Shown one piece after another: positions 8,827-18,430 of a stretch of DNA of 64,000 nucleotides (positions are counted from its first letter, which is position 1; each line of letters opens with the position of its first letter). The DNA is from Mycolicibacterium sediminis. Its GTDB lineage: Bacteria; Actinomycetota; Actinomycetes; Mycobacteriales; Mycobacteriaceae. The stretch is taken from assembly GCF_010731735.1 (NCBI RefSeq), contig NZ_AP022588.1:3968001-4032000 (forward strand), in the 5' to 3' direction. The notes under the pieces are model-generated. The model searched no databases and was not told the origin of the DNA. It was given only the letters and a program-made list of their open reading frames with translations. The position numbers were made by a program, and so were the translations under genes.

Positions 8827-10308
8827 ATGGTGGCGATCAAGGCGATCCACGACTGGACCGGAACGTCGGGCGACGTGGTGTCGTGGCACCCCTCGCCGGC
8901 GAGCCGTGCGAAGGTGGCCAAGGCCCCCGTCAGCCCGGTGCCCGTGAGTTATCAGCAGGCACAGCACATTCGGGGGTATCTGAGCCACCTCCAGGGTGGC
9001 ACCGACATGGCCCGGCTGAACATCCCGGCGTGGGACATGCCCGGGCACTGTGACGTCCGCGCGATGACCCACGTCGTCAACGCCTACCTGCGCCGCCACG
9101 ACACCTATCACAGCTGGTTCGAGATGGCCGACGACGAGGTCGTCCGGCACACCGTCGCCAATCCGCGCGACATCGCGTTCGTCCCCACCAAGCACGCCGA
9201 GATGACGGCGCCGCAGTGGCGCGAGCACGTGTTGAGTACCGCGAATCCGCTTCAGTGGGACTGCTTCTCGTTCGGCGTCATCCAGCGCGCCGACCACTTC
9301 ACCTTCTACATCAGCATCGACCACGTGCACACCGACGCCATGTTCATGGGCATCGTGCTGATCGAGATCCACATGATGTACGCCGCGCTGGCCAACGGCG
9401 CGGCACCGATCCCGCTGCCGCCCGCCGGCAGCTACGACGACTACTGCGTGCGCCAGCACGACTTCCTGTCCGCGCTCTCCCTCGACTCGCCCGAGGTCCG
9501 GGAGTGGGTCCGGTTCGCGGAGTGCAACGACGGCACGATGCCGCACTTCCCCTTCCCCCTGGGTGATCCGCCGTGGTCGACCACGGGTGACCTGATCACG
9601 GTGCGGTTGATGGACCGGGACCAGTCGGAGCGCTTCGAGGCCGCGTGCACCGCGGCGGGAGCCCGCTTCATCGGCGGCGTGTTCGCCTGCGCGGCCATGG
9701 CGCAGCACGCTCTGACGGGCTCGGTCGACTACCACGTGATCACCCCGACGACGACGCGCCGGTCGCAGGCCGAGTTCCAGACCACGGGCTGGTTCACCGG
9801 GGTGGTGCCGATCTCGGTGGCGGTGGACCCCGACGCGTTCGGGGCGACCGCGCGTGCCGCACAGGAGTCCTTCGACGGCCGGATGCCGTTGGCGCACGTG
9901 CCCTTCGACCGCGTCGTCGAACTGGCGACCGAGGGTATGGGGCTGCGCACGCCCGAACCCGGGGTGCCGATGGTGTCGTTCCTCGACGCCGGCCTGCCTC
10001 CGCTGTCCGCGAGCATCATCGCCGAGTGGGAGCGCATGAACGGCATGGTGTTCAGCGACGCCCGCTCGGCCTACCAGATCGGTCTGTGGGTCAACCGTGG
10101 CGAGCGCGAGACCTCCGTGACGGTGGCGTTCCCCAACAATCCCGTCGCGCGGGAGTCGATCGACCGCTACCTCGCGGCGATGACCGCGGTGTACCTCGCC
10201 GTCGCCGACGGCGGCACGCCGGAGCGCGGTTACGTCGAGCTCTCGGACGGCATGCGACGCAACGCCGTTCGCGACCGTGGGGCGCTGGCGCCGGTGGCCG
10301 AGGGCTGA
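8827..10308 (+). CDS. PapA-type polyketide-associated acyltransferase
   Basis: 493 residues of the condensation-domain/PapA superfamily. The catalytic HxxxD motif is His166-Val-His-Thr-Asp170 within YISIDHVHTDAMFMG, where the His activates the acceptor hydroxyl. The C-terminal half has the acyltransferase tunnel-type segment TTGWFTGVVPISV. PapA proteins move the acyl chain from a partner synthase, or from acyl-CoA, onto a sugar or diol, usually trehalose in papA1-4 systems. The ATG follows a GGGGA ribosome site and directly abuts a 20-codon ORF after the synthase. The best guess by position is the papA4 role; the acceptor cannot be read from sequence. Confidence 0.9.
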   Translation: MVAIKAIHDWTGTSGDVVSWHPSPASRAKVAKAPVSPVPVSYQQAQHIRGYLSHLQGGTDMARLNIPAWDMPGHCDVRAMTHVVNAYLRRHDTYHSWFEMADDEVVRHTVANPRDIAFVPTKHAEMTAPQWREHVLSTANPLQWDCFSFGVIQRADHFTFYISIDHVHTDAMFMGIVLIEIHMMYAALANGAAPIPLPPAGSYDDYCVRQHDFLSALSLDSPEVREWVRFAECNDGTMPHFPFPLGDPPWSTTGDLITVRLMDRDQSERFEAACTAAGARFIGGVFACAAMAQHALTGSVDYHVITPTTTRRSQAEFQTTGWFTGVVPISVAVDPDAFGATARAAQESFDGRMPLAHVPFDRVVELATEGMGLRTPEPGVPMVSFLDAGLPPLSASIIAEWERMNGMVFSDARSAYQIGLWVNRGERETSVTVAFPNNPVARESIDRYLAAMTAVYLAVADGGTPERGYVELSDGMRRNAVRDRGALAPVAEG

Positions 10309-10310
10309 CG

Positions 10311-11672
10311 GTGGGCGCAGCACCGGCGCGGCCGGGTTCCGACCACCTGCTCGAGTTCGTCGACCAGGCACTGTTCCTCGGGCTGCGCGCCACGGGTCAG
10401 GCCGCCGCCATGCAGATGGTCTGGGTGTACGACGGGCCGGTCGACGCCGAGCAGCTGCGGCGCTTCCACCGAGAGTTCGGCTACGGCCTGGCTGGCAGAC
10501 TCATCGAGCCGTCGCCGCTGCCGTTCGGCCGGCACCGCTGGGTCTCGGCACTCGGTCCCGCGGCGCCGCTGCGGACCTGGGAGCCGCGACCCCGGGCGGA
10601 GTTGAGCGACTGGATCGACGAGCACTCGCAGCGTCCGATCGACCCCGAGCACGGGCCCGCCTGGCACATGGGCGTGCTGCCGCTGAGCGACGGCGGCACC
10701 GCCGTGAGCCTGGTCGGCTCGCACTGCATCGGCGATGGGGGCGCGGCGTTGCTCAGCGTCTTCGAGGCCGTTCACGGCACCAGGCGCGACCTGGGGTACC
10801 CGCCGCCGCTGTCGCGGACGATTCGCAAGGCGGTCCTCGCCGACCTCCGTCAGACCGTCGCCGACCTCCCCGAGCTCGGTCGCACGCTCGTCACCGCCGC
10901 GACGTTCCTGAACCGCAGACGCAAGGACCGGTCCCGACCGGCCGGCGCCGCGGCCCTGGCGTCCACCGTTCGCGACGACACCACCGTCGTCGTCCCCGTC
11001 GTGTCGGCGTTCGTCTCGCTGGCCGACTGGGACTCCCGCGCAGCCGAACTCGGCGGCAACAGCCACTCGATGCTGGCCGGCGTGTCCGCGCGCCTGGCCG
11101 TCCAGCAGGGCCGCCAGCTCGGTGACGACGGCACCGTCGGTCTCATCGTCCCGATCAACGACCGCACGCTCACCGACACCCGGGCCAACGCGGTCACGCT
11201 CGCCTACGTGCGGGTCGACCCGACCTACGTGACGAAGGATCTGACGGAGACGCGCGGTGCGATCCGGGAGGCGTTGCGCGTCATGCGCGAGCAGCCCGAC
11301 GAGACGTTCGAACTGCTCGCCCTGACGCCGTTCGTCCCGAAGGTCGCAGTGCGCCGGTCCGCCGACCTCGCATTCGGGTTCACCGCGCAACCGGTGTCGT
11401 GCTCCAACCTCGGCGACCTCCCGATCGACGTCGCCCGCCCGGGTGGGACGACCGCGGACCAGGTGATGCTGCGCGGCGTCGACCAGCGGGTGTCCCGACG
11501 CGTCCTCGAGGAGCGCCAGGGCTTGCTGACGGTGGTCGGTGCGCGCCTCGACGGCACGGTGACCCTGACGATCGTCGGCTACCAGCCCGGCGCCGAGAAC
11601 ACGAAGGCCGTGCTGCGCGAACGCGTCACGGCCACCCTTGCGGAGTTCGGACTCGCCGGGGACGTGGTGTGA
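10311..11672 (+). CDS. Condensation-like (WS/DGAT/PapA fold) acyltransferase, copy A
   Basis: 453 residues from GTG 10311, only 2 bases after papA, so co-translated. HxxxDG is present as His138-Cys-Ile-Gly-Asp142-Gly (SHCIGDGG). A second conserved block, PVSCSNLGDLP, matches the acyltransferase second half. The N-terminus LLEFVDQALFLGLRATG and the block LIEPSPLPFGRHRWVSA are shared with the next gene and with the gene at 27294-28622, so the three are paralogues. It probably acylates another position of the lipid made by the locus. The family is not one I can name more exactly, and the substrate is unknown. Confidence 0.75.
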   Translation: MGAAPARPGSDHLLEFVDQALFLGLRATGQAAAMQMVWVYDGPVDAEQLRRFHREFGYGLAGRLIEPSPLPFGRHRWVSALGPAAPLRTWEPRPRAELSDWIDEHSQRPIDPEHGPAWHMGVLPLSDGGTAVSLVGSHCIGDGGAALLSVFEAVHGTRRDLGYPPPLSRTIRKAVLADLRQTVADLPELGRTLVTAATFLNRRRKDRSRPAGAAALASTVRDDTTVVVPVVSAFVSLADWDSRAAELGGNSHSMLAGVSARLAVQQGRQLGDDGTVGLIVPINDRTLTDTRANAVTLAYVRVDPTYVTKDLTETRGAIREALRVMREQPDETFELLALTPFVPKVAVRRSADLAFGFTAQPVSCSNLGDLPIDVARPGGTTADQVMLRGVDQRVSRRVLEERQGLLTVVGARLDGTVTLTIVGYQPGAENTKAVLRERVTATLAEFGLAGDVV

Positions 11673-11685
11673 CCCGGGACGGGCG

Positions 11686-13017
11686 GTGACGTCCACCGAC
11701 CGCCTGGCCTACATCGACCAGGCCACCTTCCTGTCCTGGCAGGCGACGGGTCGTGCGCAACTCGCGCAGTACGTCTGGGTGTACGAGCGCGCCGTGAACC
11801 TGGCCGGTGTCGAGCGCTTTCACCGTGGCTTCGGACACGGGTTGGCGGGCAGGCTGATCGAGCCATCGGTGTTGCCGTTCGGCCGCCACCGCTGGGTGTC
11901 CGCCGCCGGTCCGCCGCGCGCACTGGACGTCGCCGATCCCCGCCCCCGGGCCGATCTCGGGGACTGGATCGACGAGCGGTCCCAGCTGCCGGTCGACCCC
12001 GTGGCCGGACCGGGCTGGCATCTCGGGGTACTGCCGATGACCGACGGCGCCACGGCGGTGAGCCTGGTGATGTCGCACTGCCTGCTCGACGGTGGCGCGT
12101 CACTGCGCACCATGGCGCGTGCGGTGCGGGGTGAGCGGTGCGACTTCGGATACGACGCACCGGGGTCGAGAACGCGTTGGCAGCGTGGCCGTTCCGACGC
12201 GCGCCAGACGGTCGCCGACCTTCCCGAGTTCGCGCGGACCGTGGCGCGTGCCGCCCGATTCGCCTACCGCAGGCGCGGTGAGATCTCCTCGTCGGGAGCG
12301 ACGCGGCCCGCGTCGACGCAGACCCGCGGTGGCACGGTCGTGCTGCCGGCCGTGTCGGCCATCGTGGACGCCGCGGACTGGGAGGCCCGCGCCGCCGATC
12401 TCGGTGGCACCACGTACGCGCTGCTGCCCGGGTTCGGCGCACTGCTGGGGCGGCGGCTGGGCCGGGTGCGGGACGACGGCGCGGTCACTGCGCTGATCGC
12501 GGTCAGCGACCGCGCCGGGGACGACGACCAGCGGGGCAACGCCATGAAGATCGCCACCGCGATCATCGAACCGGCCTCGGTCACCACGGATCTCGGACCC
12601 ACCCGGGCGGCGGTGCGCAAGGCCTTCGCCGAGGTGCGTGACGTCCCCGACGAGACCCACGCACTGCTGCCGATCACCCCGTTCGTACCGAGGCGGGCGG
12701 TGCGCCGCACCGCCGACGTCCTGTTCGGCGACCTGCCGGTGTCGTGCTCCAATCTCGGCGAGGTGCCGCCGGAGATGGCGCGGCCGGACGGGACCGAGGC
12801 GGACCACGTGCTGTTTCGCCCCGTCGACCAGAACGTCTCGCGCGACGCGGTCGAACGAGCGGGGGGCCAATTGGTCCTGGCGGCGGGGCGGGTGCTCGGC
12901 ACGGTGTCGATCGGCGTCGTCGGTTACCAGGTCGGTGCCGCCAACACGCGGGAGTGGCTGGCCGATCGGGTGTGTCGAACCCTCGGGGAGTTGTCCCTCG
13001 AGGCGACTATCATCTAG
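11686..13017 (+). CDS. Condensation-like acyltransferase, copy B
   Basis: 443 residues from GTG 11686, 13 bases after copy A. The HxxxDG motif is His131-Cys-Leu-Leu-Asp135-Gly (SHCLLDGG), and PVSCSNLGEVPPEMARP recurs near the C-terminus. It is clearly a tandem duplicate of copy A (shared GHGLAGRLIEP, PFGRHRWVSA, LPITPFVPRRAVRR). It ends 8 bases inside the convergent glycosyltransferase gene, so the rightward operon pks-papA-A-B stops here. The role is inferred as a further acylation step; no substrate evidence. Confidence 0.75.
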   Translation: MTSTDRLAYIDQATFLSWQATGRAQLAQYVWVYERAVNLAGVERFHRGFGHGLAGRLIEPSVLPFGRHRWVSAAGPPRALDVADPRPRADLGDWIDERSQLPVDPVAGPGWHLGVLPMTDGATAVSLVMSHCLLDGGASLRTMARAVRGERCDFGYDAPGSRTRWQRGRSDARQTVADLPEFARTVARAARFAYRRRGEISSSGATRPASTQTRGGTVVLPAVSAIVDAADWEARAADLGGTTYALLPGFGALLGRRLGRVRDDGAVTALIAVSDRAGDDDQRGNAMKIATAIIEPASVTTDLGPTRAAVRKAFAEVRDVPDETHALLPITPFVPRRAVRRTADVLFGDLPVSCSNLGEVPPEMARPDGTEADHVLFRPVDQNVSRDAVERAGGQLVLAAGRVLGTVSIGVVGYQVGAANTREWLADRVCRTLGELSLEATII

Positions 13018-14269
13018 CCGCGGCGGCCTCGAGGAGGTCGGCGACCCTCGTGGCCGCCTGCGCCGGAGAGGTCATGCGCGCGGCAGCGGCGCGGGCACGT
13101 TCCCGACACGCAGGCGTCAGCGCCGCACGCAGCGCCGTGGTCAGCGAGCGCTCGTTGGTGCTCGAGAAGCGTTGCGCCACACCGACGCCGAGGCGACTGA
13201 CCCTGCCCGCCCAGACCGGCTGGTCGGCCGAGACCCACAGCACGACGGTCGGGACCCCCGAGCGCACCCCGGCGGCGACCGTGCCCGCGCCACCGTGGTG
13301 CACGACCGCACGGCAGCCGGGGAAGACCCGCGAGTGGTTCACCGCACCCACCAGGCGCACGTGGTCGTCGACGGCGGTGTCCGGCAGGTCCCACACGCCG
13401 GTGCTGACCACCGCCCGCTCGCCGAGATCGGCGCAGACGCGGGCGATCATGGCGATCGCGGCGGCGGGGTCGTCGACCGGCATGCTGCCGAAGCCGAAGT
13501 AGATCGGGGGAGTGCCGGCGGCCATCCACGCCAGCAGGTCGTCGTCGCCGGGCGTGGGCAGTTCCAGCGACAGGGACCCCACCAGGGGGCGGGTGCCGTG
13601 CCATTCCTCGGCGAGGCCGGGGAAGAACACGTCGTCGTACGCCTGGATCTCCAGGGCGCCGCCCTCGACGATGCGGCGGATGGCGCGCACCCGTGCCCGC
13701 GGCAGGCCCAACGCGTCGCGCTGGGCGTTCTCGGCCTGGCTCAGCACCTTCCAGTGCGCCCACTCGGCGGTCGACCATCCGGCGTGGAGCAGCGGTCGCG
13801 GCAGCCGCACGGGCAGCACCCTGGTGTTCTCCCGGCACGGGAAGTAGTGCAGCGCTGCCAGCGGTATCCGGGCGGCCTCGGCGACGTTGGCGGCGACCTC
13901 CTGATACGTCGTGCCGGTCAGGATCAGATCGGCGCCGTCGGCGAGGGCGGCCAGCGTCGCGCTCATCTCGGCCCACCCCTCGGTCGCGTAGTCGCGGCTG
14001 CGCCGCAGCAGGGTCACCGGGTTCTGCAGCTTCCACCAGTCCGTGAAGACGTCCGAGTCGAGCTGCTGCTGGGAATCCACGCCGTACGACGCCGCGGGGC
14101 CCAGGCCGATGCCGTCGACGAAGCCGACGAGGTTGGGGGGCACCGCGAGACGCACCCGGTGCCCGCGTCGCAGCAGCTCTCGCGCGGCGGCCGCGCACGG
14201 CTCCACGTCGCCCCGGGTGCCGTGCACGGCGACGACGACGGTCTTCGCCGGGGCCGGGATGTCAGACAT
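13010..14269 (-). CDS. GT1-type (UDP-/dTDP-sugar) glycosyltransferase of lipid assembly
   Basis: 419 residues from ATG 14269 (MSDIPAPAKTVVVAVHGTRGDVEP). The N-terminal GTRGDVEPCAAAARELLRRGH and the C-terminal donor-binding block HHGGAGTVAAGVRSGVPTVV are typical of the GT-B, MGT/Gtf family that includes GPL rhamnosyltransferases and Rv1524/Rv1526c near pks5. It should add a sugar to the lipid or its acceptor. An upstream in-frame extension to 14470 overlaps the divergent mmpL and has no family match, so the internal ATG is chosen. It is divergent from mmpL across 167 bases. Confidence 0.88.
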   Translation of the reverse strand: MSDIPAPAKTVVVAVHGTRGDVEPCAAAARELLRRGHRVRLAVPPNLVGFVDGIGLGPAASYGVDSQQQLDSDVFTDWWKLQNPVTLLRRSRDYATEGWAEMSATLAALADGADLILTGTTYQEVAANVAEAARIPLAALHYFPCRENTRVLPVRLPRPLLHAGWSTAEWAHWKVLSQAENAQRDALGLPRARVRAIRRIVEGGALEIQAYDDVFFPGLAEEWHGTRPLVGSLSLELPTPGDDDLLAWMAAGTPPIYFGFGSMPVDDPAAAIAMIARVCADLGERAVVSTGVWDLPDTAVDDHVRLVGAVNHSRVFPGCRAVVHHGGAGTVAAGVRSGVPTVVLWVSADQPVWAGRVSRLGVGVAQRFSSTNERSLTTALRAALTPACRERARAAAARMTSPAQAATRVADLLEAAAAR

Positions 14270-14436
14270 GGGCCGGATCCGTCGGAAGGTACGAGAAGTC
14301 GTTGTTCTCGAACGACTTTCCGCAACCGATCGGGGGCACACACGATTACAACACGCGGGCACTCGGGGGTTGCCGACGGTGCTGGACGAGCACCGTCGGA
14401 CGAGGGTGAGGCGACTGGGCACCGGTGTAACCTCAC
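14270..14436. promoter_or_regulatory. Divergent promoter region, glycosyltransferase / mmpL
   Basis: A 167-base gap between two divergent starts. It includes overlapping 6-bp inverted repeats near 14292-14320 (CGAGAA/TTCTCG and GTCGTT/AACGAC). No clear -35/-10 pair can be assigned. Confidence 0.35.
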
Positions 14437-17400
14437 ATGGTGTTGAGCCGCGCCGACATCCGTGGCGCATCCGTACACGGAGTGTTCGAATCGCTGGGGC
14501 GATTCGTGGTTCGGCGTCCGCTCACCATCATCGCGTCCTGGATCATCGTCCTCGGCGCACTCTTCGTCCTGATCGACCCGCTGTTCACCGTCGCGCAGAA
14601 GAATCCGCCGGACCTCGTGCCCAAGGGTTCGCCGGTGCTCGCGGCGGGCGAGCTGATGAAGACGGCGTTCAACGAGGCCGACGGCAGCAACCTGGTGATC
14701 GTCGTGCTCACCAACGAGGACGGTCTGACGCCCGCGGACGAGGACGTCTATCGCAAGCTGGTGGACAGCTTGCGCGCCGACACGGCGAACGTGAACTCCA
14801 CGCAGGACTTCGTGTCGATCCCGGAACTCCGGGAGGCGATGACGAGCAAGGACGGCAAGGCCTGGACGCTGCCGGTCGGGCTGGTCGGGAACATGGGCAC
14901 CAAGCCGGGGCAGGACGCCTACGACGACGCGCTGAAGGTGGTCAACGAGGCCACCGCGGGTTCCTCGCTGGAGGTCAACGTGGTCGGCGCGTCGGCGACG
15001 TTCGCCGACCTCAACAAGATCGGCGCCGAAGACCAGCTGATCATCGAGATCTCCACCGTCGTCACCATCTTCACGATCCTGGTGCTCGTCTACCGCAACC
15101 TGGTCGCGATGCTCATGCCGCTCATCACGATCGGCGTGTCGATGGGCGTGGCCCAGCAGGTCGTCGCCGGGCTCGGCGAACTCGGGCTGCCACTGGGCCC
15201 GCAGACGATCGTGCTGATGACCGGGATGATGATGGGCGCCGGCGTCGACTACGCGGTGTTCCTGTTCAGCCGATATCAGGAGTGCATCCGCAAGGGGATG
15301 TACACCGACGACGCGGTGGTCACCTCCATCGCCACCATCGGCGAGGTGATCACCGGCTCCGCGGCGACGGTGGCGCTGACGTTCATGGGCCTGTCGTTCA
15401 CCAAGCTCGGCGTGTTCCTGACGGTCGGCCCGTCGCTCGCCGCGACCATCATGATCGCGGTCTTCGGCGCGCTGACGTTGCTGCCCGCGCTGATGGTGCT
15501 CGCCGGACGGCGCGGCTGGATCAAGCCGCGCAAGGACATCACGGGGCGGTTCTGGCGGCGTTCCGCCATCCACATCGTCCGCAGGCCCAAGGCCCACCTG
15601 GTCGCCAGCCTGGTCATCCTGCTCGGCCTCGCGGGCTGCGCGTCGCTCATCAAGTACAACTACGACGACCGCCGCAACCTCCCCGACAGCGCCGAGAGCA
15701 ACAAGGGCTACGACGCCCTGACCGCGCACTTCCCGGTCAGCACCACGATGCAGCAGTTCATCCTGGTGCACGCGCCTGATCAGGACCTCCGGTCGCCGAA
15801 GGCGCTGGCGGACCTCGAGCAGATGGCGCTGCGGATCAGCCAGGTGCCCGGCATCGACGTCGTCCGCGGCATCACCCGCCCGACGGGCGAGATGCTCAAC
15901 GAGGCCAAGTCCACCTACCAGGCGGGGGAGGTGGGGTCGAAGCTGGCCGACGCGTCCGGCCTGATCGCGACCAACGACGGCAACCTCAACCTGCTCGCCA
16001 GCGGCGCACACCAGCTCGCGGACGTGCACCAGCAGATCCGGGTCCAGGTCCTCGGTTCGCTGGGCTCCATCCGCGAGGTGGTGAGCGGCCTGATCGCCAT
16101 CAAGGACGCCATGGGTGACGACGTCACCTTCGACGACCTCGAGAAGCAGGCCGGCGTGCTCGCCAACATGCGCTCCGTCGGCGACTCCCTCGGCGGCAGT
16201 CTCCAGCAGGTCACCGACGCCTACCGCTCGTCGAAGTCGATGCTGACGGTGCTCAACGGAAGCATGGCGTGCAACATCGACCCGGCGTGCGTGTCGTCGC
16301 GCGCCGAGCTGCAGCGCAGGGTGGACGGGTACGACGAGGCCGACATCGCCTACCTCGAGGCGCTCAGCCGCGGGCTGAAGGAGACCAAGGGCACCGACCG
16401 CATCGACAGCGTCATCCGGCAGGTCGGGTCGAACCTCGAGCGCGCCCTGGGCGGCCTGCAGTCACTGGGCATCGAGGATCAGGCCGATCTCGACCGCAAG
16501 CTCGGGGACCTGCGCGACAACGTCAACAAGCTGGCCGACTCGAGCAGGCAGCTCGCCGACGGCGTCCAGCTGCTCGTCGACCAGACGCGCAACATCGGCG
16601 GCGGTCTCGACCAGGCGTCCAGCTTCCTGCTCGCGATGAAGCGGGACGCCTCCGACCCGTCCATGTCCGGGTTCTACATCCCGCCGCAGATCCTCGACCA
16701 GAAGGAGTTCAAGAAGGCGGCGCAGCTCTTCGTGTCCGAGGACGGCCACACCGTCCGGTACCTGGTGCAGACGGCACTCAACCCGTTCGGCGTGGAGGCG
16801 ATGGACCAGGTCGGCGACATCCTGGCCGCAGCCAACAGCGCACGCCCCAACACCAGCCTGGCCAACGCCGAGATCGACATGGTCGGCTTCTCGTCGGTGA
16901 ACAACGACATCCGGACCTTCTACGACGCCGACCTGCGCTACATCATCGTGATGACGCTGATCGTGGTGTTCCTGATCCTGGCGCTGATCCTGCGCGCGAT
17001 CGTGGCACCGATCTACCTGGTGCTCTCGGTCGTGCTGTCGTTCGTCTCCGCCATGGGTATCGGGGTGGTGTTCTTCCAGTTCATCCTGGGGCAGGACATC
17101 TACTGGAGCGTCGCGGGGATGGCCTTCCTCGTCCTGGTGGCGGTCGGCGCCGACTACAACCTGCTGCTGATCTCGCGCATCCGCGACGAGGCCAAGCTGG
17201 GCGTCCCGTCGGCGGTGATCAAGACCGTCGGGGCCACCGGCGGCGTCATCACCTCGGCCGGCCTGATCTTCGCGGCGTCGATGCTCGCGCTGACGGTCAG
17301 CAGCCTGGCCACCGTCGTGCAGCTGGGCTTCGTCATCGGGGTCGGCCTGCTGCTGGACACGTTCATCGTCCGGACCATCACGGTGCCCGCCGTCGCGGTG

Positions 17401-17631
17401 CTGATGGGCGACAAGAACTGGTGGCCGTCGAAGACCCCGCGGCAACTGCTGGCCGCCGCCCGGCAGGCGGCCGAGGCGCCCGGCGCGGACGCCGGTCGCG
17501 GACCCGCGGGCCACCCCGACGACGACGCGGACGAGACCGACGACGCCGACGGCTACGCACTCGCGGTGCGGAAGGCCAGCGCGGTCACCGCGGCCTGGCG
17601 CGACGAGGCGGACGACGAGCGGGACCGCTGA
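14437..17631 (+). CDS. MmpL family RND lipid exporter
   Basis: 1064 residues. A first membrane helix (~27-47) leads to a periplasmic loop, then helices ~205-365, a second long loop (~415-820), helices ~845-1000 and an acidic cytoplasmic tail rich in Asp/Glu. The two proton-relay Asp-Tyr pairs are present: Asp271-Tyr272 (GAGVDYAVFLFSRY) and Asp906-Tyr907 (GADYNLL). The second loop holds long helical, likely coiled-coil stretches with repeated LADGVQ/QLADV-type segments, as in MmpLs that form a periplasmic rod. The family moves lipids across the inner membrane. By locus it corresponds to mmpL12 near pks5. No MmpS partner is present. Confidence 0.92.
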   Translation: MVLSRADIRGASVHGVFESLGRFVVRRPLTIIASWIIVLGALFVLIDPLFTVAQKNPPDLVPKGSPVLAAGELMKTAFNEADGSNLVIVVLTNEDGLTPADEDVYRKLVDSLRADTANVNSTQDFVSIPELREAMTSKDGKAWTLPVGLVGNMGTKPGQDAYDDALKVVNEATAGSSLEVNVVGASATFADLNKIGAEDQLIIEISTVVTIFTILVLVYRNLVAMLMPLITIGVSMGVAQQVVAGLGELGLPLGPQTIVLMTGMMMGAGVDYAVFLFSRYQECIRKGMYTDDAVVTSIATIGEVITGSAATVALTFMGLSFTKLGVFLTVGPSLAATIMIAVFGALTLLPALMVLAGRRGWIKPRKDITGRFWRRSAIHIVRRPKAHLVASLVILLGLAGCASLIKYNYDDRRNLPDSAESNKGYDALTAHFPVSTTMQQFILVHAPDQDLRSPKALADLEQMALRISQVPGIDVVRGITRPTGEMLNEAKSTYQAGEVGSKLADASGLIATNDGNLNLLASGAHQLADVHQQIRVQVLGSLGSIREVVSGLIAIKDAMGDDVTFDDLEKQAGVLANMRSVGDSLGGSLQQVTDAYRSSKSMLTVLNGSMACNIDPACVSSRAELQRRVDGYDEADIAYLEALSRGLKETKGTDRIDSVIRQVGSNLERALGGLQSLGIEDQADLDRKLGDLRDNVNKLADSSRQLADGVQLLVDQTRNIGGGLDQASSFLLAMKRDASDPSMSGFYIPPQILDQKEFKKAAQLFVSEDGHTVRYLVQTALNPFGVEAMDQVGDILAAANSARPNTSLANAEIDMVGFSSVNNDIRTFYDADLRYIIVMTLIVVFLILALILRAIVAPIYLVLSVVLSFVSAMGIGVVFFQFILGQDIYWSVAGMAFLVLVAVGADYNLLLISRIRDEAKLGVPSAVIKTVGATGGVITSAGLIFAASMLALTVSSLATVVQLGFVIGVGLLLDTFIVRTITVPAVAVLMGDKNWWPSKTPRQLLAAARQAAEAPGADAGRGPAGHPDDDADETDDADGYALAVRKASAVTAAWRDEADDERDR

Positions 17632-17638
17632 GGACGGG

Positions 17639-18430
17639 TCAGCCCGACTGCGCGGCCTTGCGGTAGCTGCGCATCGCCGACACGCCGACCACGACGGCGA
17701 GCACCACCATCCAGGCGAGCGTCCACGACAGCTCCCGGATCGCGAACCCGTCGCGCGCGAGCGCCTTCATCGATTCGATGGTCGACGACATCGGCTGGAA
17801 GCGGATGGCGGGGTAGAGCCAGTCGGGGATGACGTCGCGCGGAGCGACCGCGGAGTTGGCGAACACCGCACCCAGGGACACGGTGCTGAACCACGTCAGC
17901 ACGGTGCGGCTGCGGAAGGACAGCGCCAGCACGATGACGAGCAGGGCGTACACCGTCACCCAGCAGACCGGGATGAGCACGAAGAGCACGGCCGCGGCGG
18001 GCCCGCCGCCGAACCGCAGCCCGAACAGCATGCCCACCAGGGTGATCACCACCGTGGCGACGAGCGTCCGCGCCGCCTCCGCCGTCAACGTCCCCAGCAG
18101 CGCGCTCGCACGGTGCACGGGCATCATCCAGAACCGGCTGAGCAGGCCGTTGTCGCGTTCGTCCGGGATCGCGAGGGCGGCGGCCAACGAACCGGCCATG
18201 CCGCCGGCGAGCGCGCACATCGCCACGACGACGTCGAGGTTGTCACTGCCGGTGAGGCGCTTCATCGACGTGCTCACCAGCATGTAGTAAATGAACAGCA
18301 GGATCGTCGGGAACAGCAGCGACTGCAGGGGGATCAGCGGGTCGCGCCGCCACTTGGTGAGCAGTCGTCCCGCGAAGATCGCACTCTGCTGAACCAGTGC
18401 GAAGCGCGGGGGAGAGACGTCGGTGGTCAT
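17639..18430 (-). CDS. ABC-2 type permease, DrrC-like
   Basis: 263 residues from ATG 18430, six predicted membrane helices, ABC-2/DrrB-C family. Helical segments include SLLFPTILLFIYYMLVS and TLVATVVITLVGMLFG, and the conserved patch PDERDNGLLSRFWMMPVHRA precedes the third helix. Its start overlaps the upstream permease stop by ATGA, so the two permeases are made together and should form the heterodimeric channel. It converges on mmpL with a 7-base gap. The DrrABC system of DIM-producing mycobacteria is the closest known model. Confidence 0.85.
   Translation of the reverse strand: MTTDVSPPRFALVQQSAIFAGRLLTKWRRDPLIPLQSLLFPTILLFIYYMLVSTSMKRLTGSDNLDVVVAMCALAGGMAGSLAAALAIPDERDNGLLSRFWMMPVHRASALLGTLTAEAARTLVATVVITLVGMLFGLRFGGGPAAAVLFVLIPVCWVTVYALLVIVLALSFRSRTVLTWFSTVSLGAVFANSAVAPRDVIPDWLYPAIRFQPMSSTIESMKALARDGFAIRELSWTLAWMVVLAVVVGVSAMRSYRKAAQSG

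Noticed and set aside
14270..14470. Longer N-terminus of the glycosyltransferase
   Set aside because: The extra 67 residues are Arg/Cys-rich, overlap the mmpL start and precede the conserved GT N-terminus that begins at ATG 14269.
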